A stretch of 15,415 nt of DNA. Origin: Clostridia bacterium (GTDB lineage Bacteria; Bacillota; Clostridia; Christensenellales; Aristaeellaceae). Shown piece by piece: positions 6,551 to 14,705 of this stretch (positions are counted from its first letter, which is position 1; each line of letters opens with the position of its first letter). The stretch is from the NCBI GenBank assembly GCA_900759005.1, contig CAAEUQ010000041.1, positions 1 to 15,415 on the forward strand, read 5' to 3'. The notes under the pieces are model-generated. The model was given only the letters and a program-made list of their open reading frames with translations, did not search any database and was not told the DNA's origin. The translations under genes were made by a program, and so were the position numbers.

Positions 6551-7198
6551 ATGCAAAGCGAAAAGCCGAAGCGCGTGCGCGAAAAACCGGAGGAAAAGCT
6601 GATTCGGCTGACGCAGATCGAAATCCCGCTATGGGCGCAGGGCTTTTCGATTGCGGGCATTGACGAGGTCGGTCGCGGACCGCTGGCAGGCCCGGTGGTC
6701 ACGGCTTGCGTGTCGATTCCGCGGGATAGACTGGTGCTTGGCGTGGATGATTCGAAGAAGGTTTCCGAAAAGAAGCGCGAGACGCTGTATCCGCTGCTAT
6801 TGGATGCGGCAGATTACGCCGAAACCTGCTTTCTCTCCCCGCAGACGATCGACGAAATGGGCATTCTGAACGCCACGCGGCACGCGATGGAAACGTGTGC
6901 CGCCGGTTTTCGCGGGATTTTTCTGGTAGACGCGGTGGACAAGCTGCATTTGCCGGGCGAAACACGATCGATCATTCATGGCGACGCACTGAGTTACATG
7001 ATCGGCGCGGCTTCGATCGTCGCAAAGGTCGCGCGCGATCGTTACATGATCGAGCTGAACGAAAAATACCCGATGTATGGTTTTGCACGCAACAAGGGCT
7101 ATGGAACCGCCGAACACATCGCTGCGCTGCGCAAATATGGACCATGTCCGGAACACAGGCGCTCATTCATCGGCGGAATTCTGGGAGAAAATGCATGA
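6551..7198 (+). CDS. rnhB: Ribonuclease HII
   Basis: Cleaves RNA in RNA-DNA hybrids and starts the removal of misincorporated ribonucleotides from DNA. The 215-residue product has the signature GIDEVGRGPLAGPVV with catalytic Asp38 and Glu39. Further metal ligands are probably Asp127 (FLVDAVD) and Asp145 (HGDALSY). The ASIVAKVARDR motif and the C-terminal GYGTAEHIAALRKYGPCPEHRRSF segment are also typical. The ATG at 6551 is preferred because of the GGAGGC at 6540-6545; a longer frame from 6494 would overlap rbgA and has no ribosome binding site. The stop overlaps the yraN start (ATGA). Confidence 0.96.
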   Translation: MQSEKPKRVREKPEEKLIRLTQIEIPLWAQGFSIAGIDEVGRGPLAGPVVTACVSIPRDRLVLGVDDSKKVSEKKRETLYPLLLDAADYAETCFLSPQTIDEMGILNATRHAMETCAAGFRGIFLVDAVDKLHLPGETRSIIHGDALSYMIGAASIVAKVARDRYMIELNEKYPMYGFARNKGYGTAEHIAALRKYGPCPEHRRSFIGGILGENA

Positions 7199-7554
7199 AT
7201 CGCCGGCGCTCTGGCGCGCTCGGCGAGGATATGGCGTGCGCGTATCTCAAAAATCAGGGATTTAAGATTCTCGAGCGCAATTACGCCCGTCCCACCGGCG
7301 AGATCGATATCATCGCGCGCGAGGGCGATGTGATTGCGTTTGTCGAAGTCAAGGCGCGGACGAGCGTGCGCTACGGAACGCCCGCGGAGGCGGTCAATCG
7401 TGCGAAGCAGGCGCATATTCTGCGCACCGCGCTTTTGTATATTGCCGAACACGGGCTGGACGACGCGCCGATGCGATTTGACATTGTCGAAGTCCTGCCC
7501 GATAAAATTCATCTGATTCGCGCCGCTTTTGACGGCAGCGGATGGGATGCTTAG
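7195..7554 (+). CDS. yraN: UPF0102 family protein YraN
   Basis: Small conserved protein of unknown cellular role with a predicted endonuclease-like fold, often next to rnhB and yifB. The 119 residues show the family motifs: GALGEDMACAYLKNQGFKIL at the N-terminus, then NYARPTGEIDIIAREGD and FVEVKAR, which together form the D-x(n)-ExK pattern of restriction-endonuclease-like folds. It starts with an ATGA overlap with rnhB, so the two are translationally coupled. A terminator follows directly. Confidence 0.93.
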   Translation: MNRRRSGALGEDMACAYLKNQGFKILERNYARPTGEIDIIAREGDVIAFVEVKARTSVRYGTPAEAVNRAKQAHILRTALLYIAEHGLDDAPMRFDIVEVLPDKIHLIRAAFDGSGWDA

Positions 7555-7592
7555 CGCCTGCGCCGACGAATGGGCGCAGGCGTTTTCATTTT
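7555..7592 (+). terminator. Intrinsic terminator after yraN
   Basis: A perfect 10-bp stem, CGCCTGCGCC (7555-7564) with GGCGCAGGCG (7573-7582), is followed by TTTTCATTTT. It starts immediately after the yraN stop codon. Confidence 0.92.
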
Positions 7593-7634
7593 ATTTTCAA
7601 AAAGTTCCAATCAATCGCGCTATATTAGAAGGAA

Positions 7635-7664
7635 TTTCACGGCTGCGCATGGAAATGATAGAAT
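7635..7664 (+). promoter_or_regulatory. Weak candidate promoter of the GT-C gene
   Basis: TTTCAC (7635-7640), 18-base spacer, TAGAAT (7659-7664), 24 bases before the start codon. A TATATT at 7621-7626 is a competing -10 without a good -35. A promoter is expected here because the preceding terminator is strong. Confidence 0.35.
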
Positions 7665-7688
7665 CAGGCTATTTCAAGGAGTCTGCAT

Positions 7689-10600
7689 ATGCGTAAATTT
7701 TATTGTCTTTTACTGATCGTTCTTTTGTGCTTTCCCTCGCTTGCGCTCGGGGAAGAAAACCTGCTGAAAAACGCGGATTTCGAGGCTGTGGACGCGGGTC
7801 TGCCCGCAGACTGGTTTGAGGACGCATACTATATGTCCACGACTGCGAGTTCGTTTGCACTGGAAGCGGACGGCTATTCCGGCTCGTGCATTCGCGTTAC
7901 AAACCTGACCGAGAACGACGCGCGATTTATGCAAACCGTGTCGGTCGAGCCTGATACGACCTATAAAATCACGTGTCTTTGCCGTGCGGAAGGCGTTCCG
8001 GAAGGCAGCATCGGCGCGACGATTTCGATTAAGGACACGTTCAGCTATTCCGAATCCCTGACGGATACGAACGGCGAATGGGTTCCGCTGACGCTGTACG
8101 GCAAGACCGGCTCGGATCAGACGACGCTGACCGTTTACGCGCGCGTAGGCGGCTACGGCAATCTGAATACCGGAACGGCATGGTTCGATAATTTCGGGAT
8201 GGTCGCCGTGGATTCGGTTCCGGCGGATGTGTCGGTCACAAGCTTTGCAACGCGCTCGAGCCAGTCTTCTTTGAAGGCAACGACCACTGACGCGGACGCA
8301 GAGCCCGCCCGGAACACGGAGGCGTATGTACTGCTGACGGCGCTGTATGCGCTTTTGCTGATTGCCGTTGCGCGCAAATATCGCCGCACGCCGGAAAAAA
8401 GCGGCAATTTTTACCTCAAATGCTTTGTCTTTACGTTGATTGGCGCGCTTTTGCTGCGCATCGTTCTCGCACTGCGCGTGCGCGGCTATTATTCGGACAT
8501 CAACTGCTTCTCCTCCTGGGCGGACACGATGTTCTCGATCGGTCCGCGCGCATTCTATTCAGGCGCGGTCTGGTGCGATTATCCGCCGGGATATATGCTG
8601 ATGCTGTGGCCGGTAGGCGCGGTGCGCGCGCTGCTGCGCGTTCTGGGCACGGGCTCCGGCTCGCTGATGGTTTTGACGCTGAAACTGCCGGCGATTGCGT
8701 TTGATCTGCTTGCTTGCGCACTTCTGTATTCGCGCGGCAAAAAGAAGCTCGGCGCGCGCGCAGCGCTGCTTTTGAGCGCGTTTTACGCATTCAACCCCGC
8801 GGTATTCATCGATTCCGCAGCGTGGGGGCAGATTGATTCGATTTTTACGCTGCTGATCGTGCTTTGCGCGCTGGACGCAGATGAGCAGAACTACTGCCGC
8901 GCGCTGGTTGCCTTTGGTATTGCCGCGCTGATCAAGCCGCAGGCGTTGCTGTTCGCGCCGCTGGGTCTGTTTGCGATGCTCTATTCGCAGATTCGCCGCT
9001 CGGAACACCCGCTGTACGCTGCGTTCTGGGTGCTTCAGGGAATGACGGCGATTGCGTTTACCGCCGCGTGCTTTGCGGACAGCGCGCTGATTCTCGCCGC
9101 CGCGTTTGCGCTGGAATGGGCGAGCTTGCCGGTCTGCATCTTCCTGCGCCGCAAAAATGCCTCTCCTGCCCTTTTCGCGATACCGTGCGCGTATTTCCTT
9201 TTGACGCTCATGCGCGCGCTGCTGAAGGGCAATGGACTGGTTCTGGGCGTGATCGGCGCGATCTCCGCGTTTGCGCTGATTGGGCTTCTGATTACCTATA
9301 CAATTACCTGCCGGCATGAATCCGTAAAGACGCTTCGGAATATGCTGACCGGCCTTGTGATTGTGCTGGGAAGCGCATATCTGATCGCGCTTGGCATACG
9401 CTTCGACGGCAACGCTTCGTTCTTCCAGAATCTGATTTCGCCGGTTCTCTGGCTGAAGGATCTGTATTCCGGCACCATGCAAGGCTACACCTATGTTACG
9501 GTCAACGCGCTGAACCTGTATTCCCTGCTGGATTTGAACTGGGCAAAAACGGATGCCCACACGGCGGTTACGCTGGTCGCATGGATTCTGTTCGGATTCG
9601 CGTATCTGTATTGCTGCGTGGTCTACGCGTTTTCAAAAAAACGCCGGTCGCTGCCGCTGACGGGCGCGCTGCTGATCGTGCTGATCTGCACATTCGGTCC
9701 GATGATTCACGAGCGCTATATCTTCCCCGCTCTGCTTCTGCTGGCGGTGGGCTATGCGCAGACGCGCGATCGCCGCGTGCTGATTTCGATGGGTATTCTG
9801 AGCTGTACGCTGTTCCTGAACGAATTTCTCGTCCTTCAGGGCGGTATGACAAGCGCGAACTACGGGCATCTCCAGTCCAGTGAAGCATGGATCAACATCA
9901 TCGTTTCGCTCGCGAATCTGCTGAACGCGTTCTTCCTCGGATGGACGGTTACGGATATCTGCGCGTTCGGGCACATCTGGCGCGCGCCGAAGCAATCGCC
10001 TGAATCCGTCGATCCCGGAACACACGCGCTGGAAACGCCTTCCGATCACCGGTTCCACCTGAAGCGAATCGACGCGCTGCTGATGGCAGCGGTCACAGCG
10101 GTTTACGCGATTGTGGCGTTTACGAACCTCGGAACGACAAAAGCGCCGCAGACCTCATGGGTTTCCGAAACGGCGGAGGATTCCGTAACGTTCGACCTTG
10201 GCGAAATCAGGCGCTTCCGGATGACGTATTACGGCGGCATCTGCAACACGAATTTCACCGTATCGCTCTCGAACGACGCTCTTGAATGGACGACTCCGTA
10301 TTACGCGAACTACAAGCAGGGTGAAATCTTCCGCTGGCTGCGCTACACGCCGCTGGACGGAAACGGGAAAACCCTGTATCAGACGACCGAAGTACGCGAC
10401 GACGGTGGCGCATATACCGCGTTTTCCGGCTACGAAGGCGAATCCGTGCCCTACCAGACGGCGCGGTTCATCCGCATTTCGGCGGTTTCGTCCGGACTGG
10501 TTTTGAGCGAAGTGGCGTTTCAGGATGAAAACGGGGATCCGTACCCGATCCAGAGCGTGATTTCCGATCATGACGGCGAAAAGCTGGTCGACGAACAGGA

Positions 10601-11927
10601 CACCGTTCCCGCGTATCCAAGCTACTTCAATTCCACGTATTTCGACGAGATCTACCACGCGCGCACGGCGTACGAGCATCTTCACGGGATGTCAACCTAC
10701 GAATGGACACATCCGCCGCTCGGCAAGGTGCTGATGATGGTGGGCATTCAGCTCTTCGGCATGACGCCGTTCGGCTGGCGGTTCATGGGCGCGCTGATGG
10801 GCGTGCTGATGCTGCCGGTAATGTACCTGATGGCGAAGCAGCTGACAAAATCGATAAAGCTTTCGTTCATCGCGATGTTCTTAATGGCGGTCGATTCCAT
10901 GCACTTCACGCAGACGCGCATCGCGACGATCGATTCCTATGCGGTATTCTGGATCATGCTGATGTATTTCTTCATGTTCCGATATTTCCAGATGCGCTGG
11001 ACGAGCGGACGCGATTTCGCGAAATCGCTGATTACCCTCGGGCTGTGCGGAATCACGATGGGCGTCGCATGGGCAACGAAATGGATCGGGCTGTACGCCT
11101 CCGCAGGGCTGGCGGTGCTGTTCTTCTGGTCGATGGCGCGCAGATGGCGCGAATATCGGGCGGCAATGCGCGACGGTCGTGCGGAATGGGCGTATGCGGC
11201 GGCATATCCCAGATATATCGGCATTACGATCCTGTTCTGCTTGGTGTTCTTCGTCGCAATTCCGATGCTGATTTACTATTTCTCGTATTATTGGCATCTG
11301 CGCGGCGAAGGGCTCGCCTCGTTTGCAGATATGTTCTCGATGCGCTATGTCCGAAAGGTAATCGACCTTCAGACGCGCATTTTCAACTATCACGCGGGGC
11401 TTGCCGGCGACACGCATTATTTCCGCTCGCCGTGGTATCAGTGGCCGATCATCTGGTGGCCGATGTGGTATTTCAGCGGCACGGCGAATTTGCCGACAAG
11501 CGGCATGATCTCCTCGATTTCCTGCATGGGCAATCCTGCGGTTTGGTGGTTCGGACTGGTCGCGCTGCTGCATGTGCTGGTGCGCGCAGCATGGAAAAAG
11601 CGCGCGCCGGAGGCGTATGTGATCGTGCTGATCGGATTCGCATCGCAATTTCTGCCGTGGGTGCTGGTACCGCGATCGACGTTCATTTACCACTATTTCG
11701 CCAGCGTGCCGTTCATCATTCTGGCGAGCGTATTGATGCTTGATCACCTGCGCGGAGAGGATCCGATGCGCGAAAACAAACGCTGCGAATCGTTCAGCTT
11801 TGCCGCCGCGCTGCTTTGCGGAATTGCGCTGCTGCTGTTCATCGCGTTCTATCCGCTTGAATCGGGCACGCCGGTTGCGCGGTGGTACGCGCAGTTGCTC
11901 CGGTGGTTTAAGTGGTATAATTTCTGA
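7689..11927 (+). CDS. Double GT-C membrane glycosyltransferase (PMT-like C-terminal half)
   Basis: A 1412-residue multi-pass protein. Residues 1-21 form a signal peptide (cleavage expected near LALG-EE). About 22-170 is an extracytoplasmic beta-rich segment opening NLLKNADFEAV, like carbohydrate-binding modules. A first GT-C core spans about 212-790: an acidic residue in the first loop (YYSDIN, Asp270), YPPGY (298-302), AAWGQIDS and IKPQALLFAPL (415-425), resembling lipid-linked mannosyltransferases. About 824-980 is a second beta-rich region (discoidin-like). A second core, about 980-1412, looks like protein O-mannosyltransferase (PMT/GT39): FDEIYHAR (Asp986-Glu987) and EWTHPPLGK (1005-1013). 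Such enzymes move sugars from polyprenyl-phosphate donors on the outer membrane face. An AAGGAG site lies at 7676-7681. Donor and acceptor are unknown. Confidence 0.85.
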   Translation: MRKFYCLLLIVLLCFPSLALGEENLLKNADFEAVDAGLPADWFEDAYYMSTTASSFALEADGYSGSCIRVTNLTENDARFMQTVSVEPDTTYKITCLCRAEGVPEGSIGATISIKDTFSYSESLTDTNGEWVPLTLYGKTGSDQTTLTVYARVGGYGNLNTGTAWFDNFGMVAVDSVPADVSVTSFATRSSQSSLKATTTDADAEPARNTEAYVLLTALYALLLIAVARKYRRTPEKSGNFYLKCFVFTLIGALLLRIVLALRVRGYYSDINCFSSWADTMFSIGPRAFYSGAVWCDYPPGYMLMLWPVGAVRALLRVLGTGSGSLMVLTLKLPAIAFDLLACALLYSRGKKKLGARAALLLSAFYAFNPAVFIDSAAWGQIDSIFTLLIVLCALDADEQNYCRALVAFGIAALIKPQALLFAPLGLFAMLYSQIRRSEHPLYAAFWVLQGMTAIAFTAACFADSALILAAAFALEWASLPVCIFLRRKNASPALFAIPCAYFLLTLMRALLKGNGLVLGVIGAISAFALIGLLITYTITCRHESVKTLRNMLTGLVIVLGSAYLIALGIRFDGNASFFQNLISPVLWLKDLYSGTMQGYTYVTVNALNLYSLLDLNWAKTDAHTAVTLVAWILFGFAYLYCCVVYAFSKKRRSLPLTGALLIVLICTFGPMIHERYIFPALLLLAVGYAQTRDRRVLISMGILSCTLFLNEFLVLQGGMTSANYGHLQSSEAWINIIVSLANLLNAFFLGWTVTDICAFGHIWRAPKQSPESVDPGTHALETPSDHRFHLKRIDALLMAAVTAVYAIVAFTNLGTTKAPQTSWVSETAEDSVTFDLGEIRRFRMTYYGGICNTNFTVSLSNDALEWTTPYYANYKQGEIFRWLRYTPLDGNGKTLYQTTEVRDDGGAYTAFSGYEGESVPYQTARFIRISAVSSGLVLSEVAFQDENGDPYPIQSVISDHDGEKLVDEQDTVPAYPSYFNSTYFDEIYHARTAYEHLHGMSTYEWTHPPLGKVLMMVGIQLFGMTPFGWRFMGALMGVLMLPVMYLMAKQLTKSIKLSFIAMFLMAVDSMHFTQTRIATIDSYAVFWIMLMYFFMFRYFQMRWTSGRDFAKSLITLGLCGITMGVAWATKWIGLYASAGLAVLFFWSMARRWREYRAAMRDGRAEWAYAAAYPRYIGITILFCLVFFVAIPMLIYYFSYYWHLRGEGLASFADMFSMRYVRKVIDLQTRIFNYHAGLAGDTHYFRSPWYQWPIIWWPMWYFSGTANLPTSGMISSISCMGNPAVWWFGLVALLHVLVRAAWKKRAPEAYVIVLIGFASQFLPWVLVPRSTFIYHYFASVPFIILASVLMLDHLRGEDPMRENKRCESFSFAAALLCGIALLLFIAFYPLESGTPVARWYAQLLRWFKWYNF
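11895..11921 (+). promoter_or_regulatory. Candidate promoter of yifB
   Basis: A perfect TATAAT (11916-11921) lies at the 3' end of the preceding gene, 30 bases before yifB. The best upstream box, TTGCTC (11895-11900), is only 15 bases away, so the -35 element is poor. Confidence 0.4.
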
Positions 11928-11950
11928 TTTCAACAAAAGGGGGCGCGCTC

Positions 11951-12856
11951 ATGCTTTCCAGCGTTTTAAGCTGTGGGCTGTCCGGCATTGACGGTTTCGA
12001 GGTCACGGTCGAGGTCAATCTCGCGAACGGTATGCCGATGTTTGAAATCGTCGGACTGCCGAACGCGTCGGTCAAGGAATCGCGCGAACGCGTGCGCGCC
12101 GCCATTCGAAACAGCGGCTATGCCTTTCCTGCCGCGCGCCTGACGGTCAATCTCGCGCCGGCGGATACAAAGAAGGAGGGGCCTGCGTTTGATCTGCCGA
12201 TCGCGCTGGCAACGCTGTGCTGTCTGGGCATTCTCCCGCCGAATGCTCTGAATGATTTAACGGTATTCGGCGAGCTTTCGCTGGACGGCTCTGTGCGCCC
12301 TGTGCGCGGCGCGCTGCCGATGGTCATCTCCGCACTGGAGCGCGGAAAGAAGCATCTGATGCTGCCGATGGAGAATTTGAACGAGGTTCGCTGCATCGAG
12401 GGCATTTCCCTCTATCCGGTCGAAACGCTTCAGGCGGCGATTCGGCATCTGACCGGTCAGCTGGTCATTCAGCCGCCGGAGCCGATTCCCTACGCGCAGC
12501 TTCTGCACAATGTCGAGCACATGGAGGATTTCAAGCACGTCAAGGGGCAATCCAGCGCCAAGCGCGCACTTGAAATCGCCGCAGCCGGCGGACACAACGT
12601 GCTCCTGATCGGCCCGCCGGGATCGGGCAAAACGCTGATGGCGCGCTGTATGCCCTCGATTCTTCCGGACATGACGTTTTCGGAAGCGCTGGAAACGACG
12701 CGCATTCACTCCGTTGCCGGAACGATTCCGCCGAGCGGTCTGCTGACCGAACGCCCGTTTCGATCGCCGCATCACACCGCTTCGCACGCGTCGCTGGTCG
12801 GCGGCGGCAACAACGCCCTGCCCGGAGAAATCAGCAAAGCGCACAATGGCGTTTTA
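11951..12856 (+). pseudogene. yifB: YifB/ComM family AAA+ ATPase, truncated by an insertion
   Basis: YifB/ComM (Mg-chelatase-like) proteins are AAA+ ATPases of about 500 residues; ComM acts as a branch-migration helicase in natural transformation. The N-terminal half is intact: the family opening MLSSVLSCGLSGIDGFEVTVE, the VGLPNASVKESRERVRAAI segment, and the Walker A GPPGSGKT (residues 221-228), then RPFRSPHHTASHASLVGGG. The match ends at AHNGVL (residue 302), where the family continues FLDE (Walker B). The frame runs on for eight unrelated codons to a stop at 12881-12883. Walker B, sensor motifs and the C-terminal domain are missing, so the protein cannot hydrolyse ATP normally. A GGGGG-type ribosome binding site precedes the ATG. 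Confidence 0.93.
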
Positions 12857-12894
12857 CGGTATTGTGTAACGCGCTGCGCATAGCAATAATAAAT

Positions 12895-12945
12895 AAAAAA
12901 GCAAGCGGTATTCGGCAATTATTTGTTAATACTGCTTGCTTTTTT
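12895..12945. terminator. Bidirectional terminator at the island edge
   Basis: An 18-bp stem (one G:T pair) is formed by 12895-12912 (A6 then GCAAGCGGTATT) and 12928-12945 (AATACTGCTTGC then T6), with a 15-base loop. A-run and T-run flank it symmetrically, so it can stop transcription from both sides and would insulate the island from yifB transcription. Confidence 0.9.
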
Positions 12946-13092
12946 CCGTATTACGTTCATCTTATACCTGTGCCAGAATTCTTGGCTAATGGCTTAAAGA
13001 TGAATATTACCCCATAGGAGATTATGGTTTCAGAAAATAAAACATGGCTTTGAAAAATTTCGGGAAATAGCACCAAAAACAAGGCATTGCGA

Positions 13093-13121
13093 TTGATAGC
13101 CCTTCAAAAATTTGCTATAAT
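13093..13121 (+). promoter_or_regulatory. Promoter of the methyltransferase genes
   Basis: TTGATA (13093-13098), 17-base spacer, TATAAT (13116-13121), 43 bases before the first methyltransferase gene. Confidence 0.82.
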
Positions 13122-13164
13122 AGTGACGATAGCGTAGAGACTCCCGAAAGGAGTATAACAATAG

Positions 13165-13890
13165 ATGACTCAAGCAAAGAACGAGCAGATTAAATCTAAG
13201 CGCCGGGTCGCGGACCATGGTGAGGTATTTACCGCTGAACGCGAAGTAAATGCTATGCTTGATTTGGTAAAACAAGAGACAGAGCGCATAGACTCCACAT
13301 TTCTGGAACCAGCATGTGGGAATGGTAATTTCCTTGCTGCTATTTTAAAGAGAAAACTGGCAGTTGTCGATATCATAGGAAAAGGAAAGCCTGGTATATG
13401 GGAGAGCGAATCCATTAAAGCGTTGATGAGCATTTACGGGGTTGATCTGCTACCTGATAACGTTGAGGAATGCCAACTGCGCCTCTATGGTATCTGGAAT
13501 GAAGCTTATTCAAAGGCATGTAAAAAGGAATGCAGCGACCAATGTCGTGATACGGCAGCGTTTGTTCTCAAAAGAAATATTCTCTGTGGCGATGCGCTAA
13601 CCTTAAAAAATAGTGATGGCAAGCCTATCATATTCAGCGAATGGAGCTGGATTGGTAGCGGAAGAGTCAAGAGACGGGACTTCCGGCTGGATGTTCTTAT
13701 GATGGAAAACAAAGACCCAAATTCTTACGATGATAACAACATACAGTTATCACTATTTGCGGATGAGGCTACAGGATCTGAGAATTGGATGGTTGATCCG
13801 TTAACAGGGCAATCAACCCCAGCTCCAATTGCCGAGTACCCACTCACTCATTATACTCGTTTACAGGAGGCAGGGCATTATGACGCTTGA
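13165..13890 (+). CDS. N6-adenine DNA methyltransferase-like protein (SAM-binding part)
   Basis: The 241-residue product carries a SAM-binding methyltransferase core: [14 protein letters not shown] (residues 19-32), then motif [13 protein letters not shown] (46-57), the YGVDLLPDN segment and the [11 protein letters not shown] segment. No NPPY catalytic motif is visible; the C-terminal part ([29 protein letters not shown]) looks like a linker. In related elements such a protein sits directly before an Eco57I-type methylase, and I infer the two work together. It has an AAAGGAG site and its own promoter, and it overlaps the next gene by 11 bases. GC content is clearly lower than in the host genes, which supports acquisition by transfer. 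It may protect the element from restriction or be one half of a restriction-modification system. Confidence 0.75.
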   Translation: MTQAKNEQIKSKRRVADHGEVFTAEREVNAMLDLVKQETERIDSTFLEPACGNGNFLAAILKRKLAVVDIIGKGKPGIWESESIKALMSIYGVDLLPDNVEECQLRLYGIWNEAYSKACKKECSDQCRDTAAFVLKRNILCGDALTLKNSDGKPIIFSEWSWIGSGRVKRRDFRLDVLMMENKDPNSYDDNNIQLSLFADEATGSENWMVDPLTGQSTPAPIAEYPLTHYTRLQEAGHYDA

Positions 13891-14509
13891 TCTAATACGA
13901 GCCAACTACAATCCAGACGTTCTCTCTTGTCTTGCAAACCTGTCGAATGATGAGGTGTTTACGCCGCCAGAAGTCGTAAATCAGATGCTGGATATGCTAC
14001 CGCAAGAGCTATTCAGCAATCCTGATACCACTTTTCTTGATCCCGCCACAAAAAGCGGGGTATTTCTGCGCGAAATTGCAAAACGCTTAATGAACGGACT
14101 CGAGCAACAGATTCCCGATTTGCAAAAGCGAGTAAATCATATATTTACTAAGCAGTTATTTGGCATAGCGATCACTGAACTGACCAGCTTATTAGCGCGA
14201 CGTAGTGTATACTGCAGTAAGTATCCGAATAGCACTTTCTCTGTCACAAAATTTAATACATCAGAAGGAAATATTCGCTTTAAAAGAGTGCAGCATAGTT
14301 GGTCAGATGGAAAGTGTGCATTCTGTGGAGCAAATCGTGCACAGTACGATAGAGGTACAGACATGGAAACACATGCTTATGAGTTTATTCACAGTAGTAC
14401 GCCTGAAAGGATAATGAATATGAAGTTTGATGTGATTATCGGCAATGAGGCTGTTATTTGTGGACTAACACCAGAAAAAGCCCGTAATTTCAAGGAATTT
14501 GCGGCATAA
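13880..14509 (+). pseudogene. Eco57I-type DNA methylase, truncated before its NPPY motif
   Basis: The start at 13880 follows AGGAGG (13865-13870) and overlaps the preceding gene. The 209 residues include [18 protein letters not shown] (23-40), a motif-I-like [12 protein letters not shown] (52-63), [20 protein letters not shown], a CAFCG pair (146-150) and MKFDVIIGN (181-189). Family members continue at this point with PPY, the adenine-binding catalytic motif. Here the frame reads [20 protein letters not shown] and stops. The match therefore ends at about base 14446 and the last 20 residues come from elsewhere. Without PPY and the C-terminal target-recognition part, it should be catalytically dead. 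The restriction subunit usually found downstream is also gone. Confidence 0.75.
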
Positions 14510-14555
14510 GCCGTTGCATTTGGGCAGTGCCGAAACTGAATAGCTGATGTTATAC

Positions 14556-14589
14556 TGGGAGTAAGCGATGGACGCTTAGCCCATTTTTT
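14556..14589 (+). terminator. Intrinsic terminator after the methyltransferase genes
   Basis: Outer stem TGGG (14556-14559) with CCCA (14580-14583), inner stem TAAGCG (14562-14567) with CGCTTA (14573-14578), separated by a small asymmetric bulge, followed by six T residues. Confidence 0.8.
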
Positions 14590-14618
14590 ATTGCCAGAAT
14601 TGAATATGAACACGCCTT

Positions 14619-14678
14619 GCGCGTCTGTCTCTCCCTCCGGGGAGAATGCCTTTTTGGCTGGACAGACGCGCTTTTTTT
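14619..14678 (+). terminator. Three-way-junction terminator or attenuator before the cysteine-rich gene
   Basis: A perfect 11-bp outer stem, GCGCGTCTGTC (14619-14629) with GACAGACGCGC (14661-14671), is followed by seven T residues. Inside it are two further hairpins: TCTCCC (14630-14635) with GGGAGA (14640-14645) closing a TCCG tetraloop, and GCC (14648-14650) with GGC (14656-14658) around five T residues. The end lies 12 bases before the ribosome binding site of the next gene, so it may act as a leader attenuator as well as a terminator. Confidence 0.85.
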
Positions 14679-14705
14679 GTACCCATTTTCAGGAGGATGA
14701 ATGCC

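Noticed and set aside
8559..9560. Minus-strand open frame of 333 codons inside the GT-C gene
   Set aside because: Very rich in Arg, Gln and Ala with no motifs, no ribosome binding site, and fully antisense to a well-supported membrane protein.
10703..11743. Plus-strand frame of 346 codons inside the PMT-like region
   Set aside because: Out-of-frame shadow of the 1412-residue gene, without hydrophobic segments or motifs.
10881..11936. Minus-strand open frame of 351 codons opposite the PMT-like half
   Set aside because: Same antisense shadow pattern, low-complexity basic sequence, no start signal.
12257..12844. Minus-strand frame opposite yifB
   Set aside because: Arg/His-rich antisense shadow of a clear yifB coding region.
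13014..13050. Tiny frame MVSENKTWL after an AGGAG sequence at about 13016-13020
   Set aside because: Only nine codons long and with no promoter in front; it could be a leader peptide but nothing supports it.
13030..13275. Minus-strand frame of 81 codons across the island promoter
   Set aside because: It overlaps the promoter and start of the first methyltransferase gene in antisense and shows no family motif.
13829..13879. Upstream start for the second methylase at 13829
   Set aside because: It lies well inside the first methyltransferase gene; AGGAGG at 13865-13870 points to 13880.
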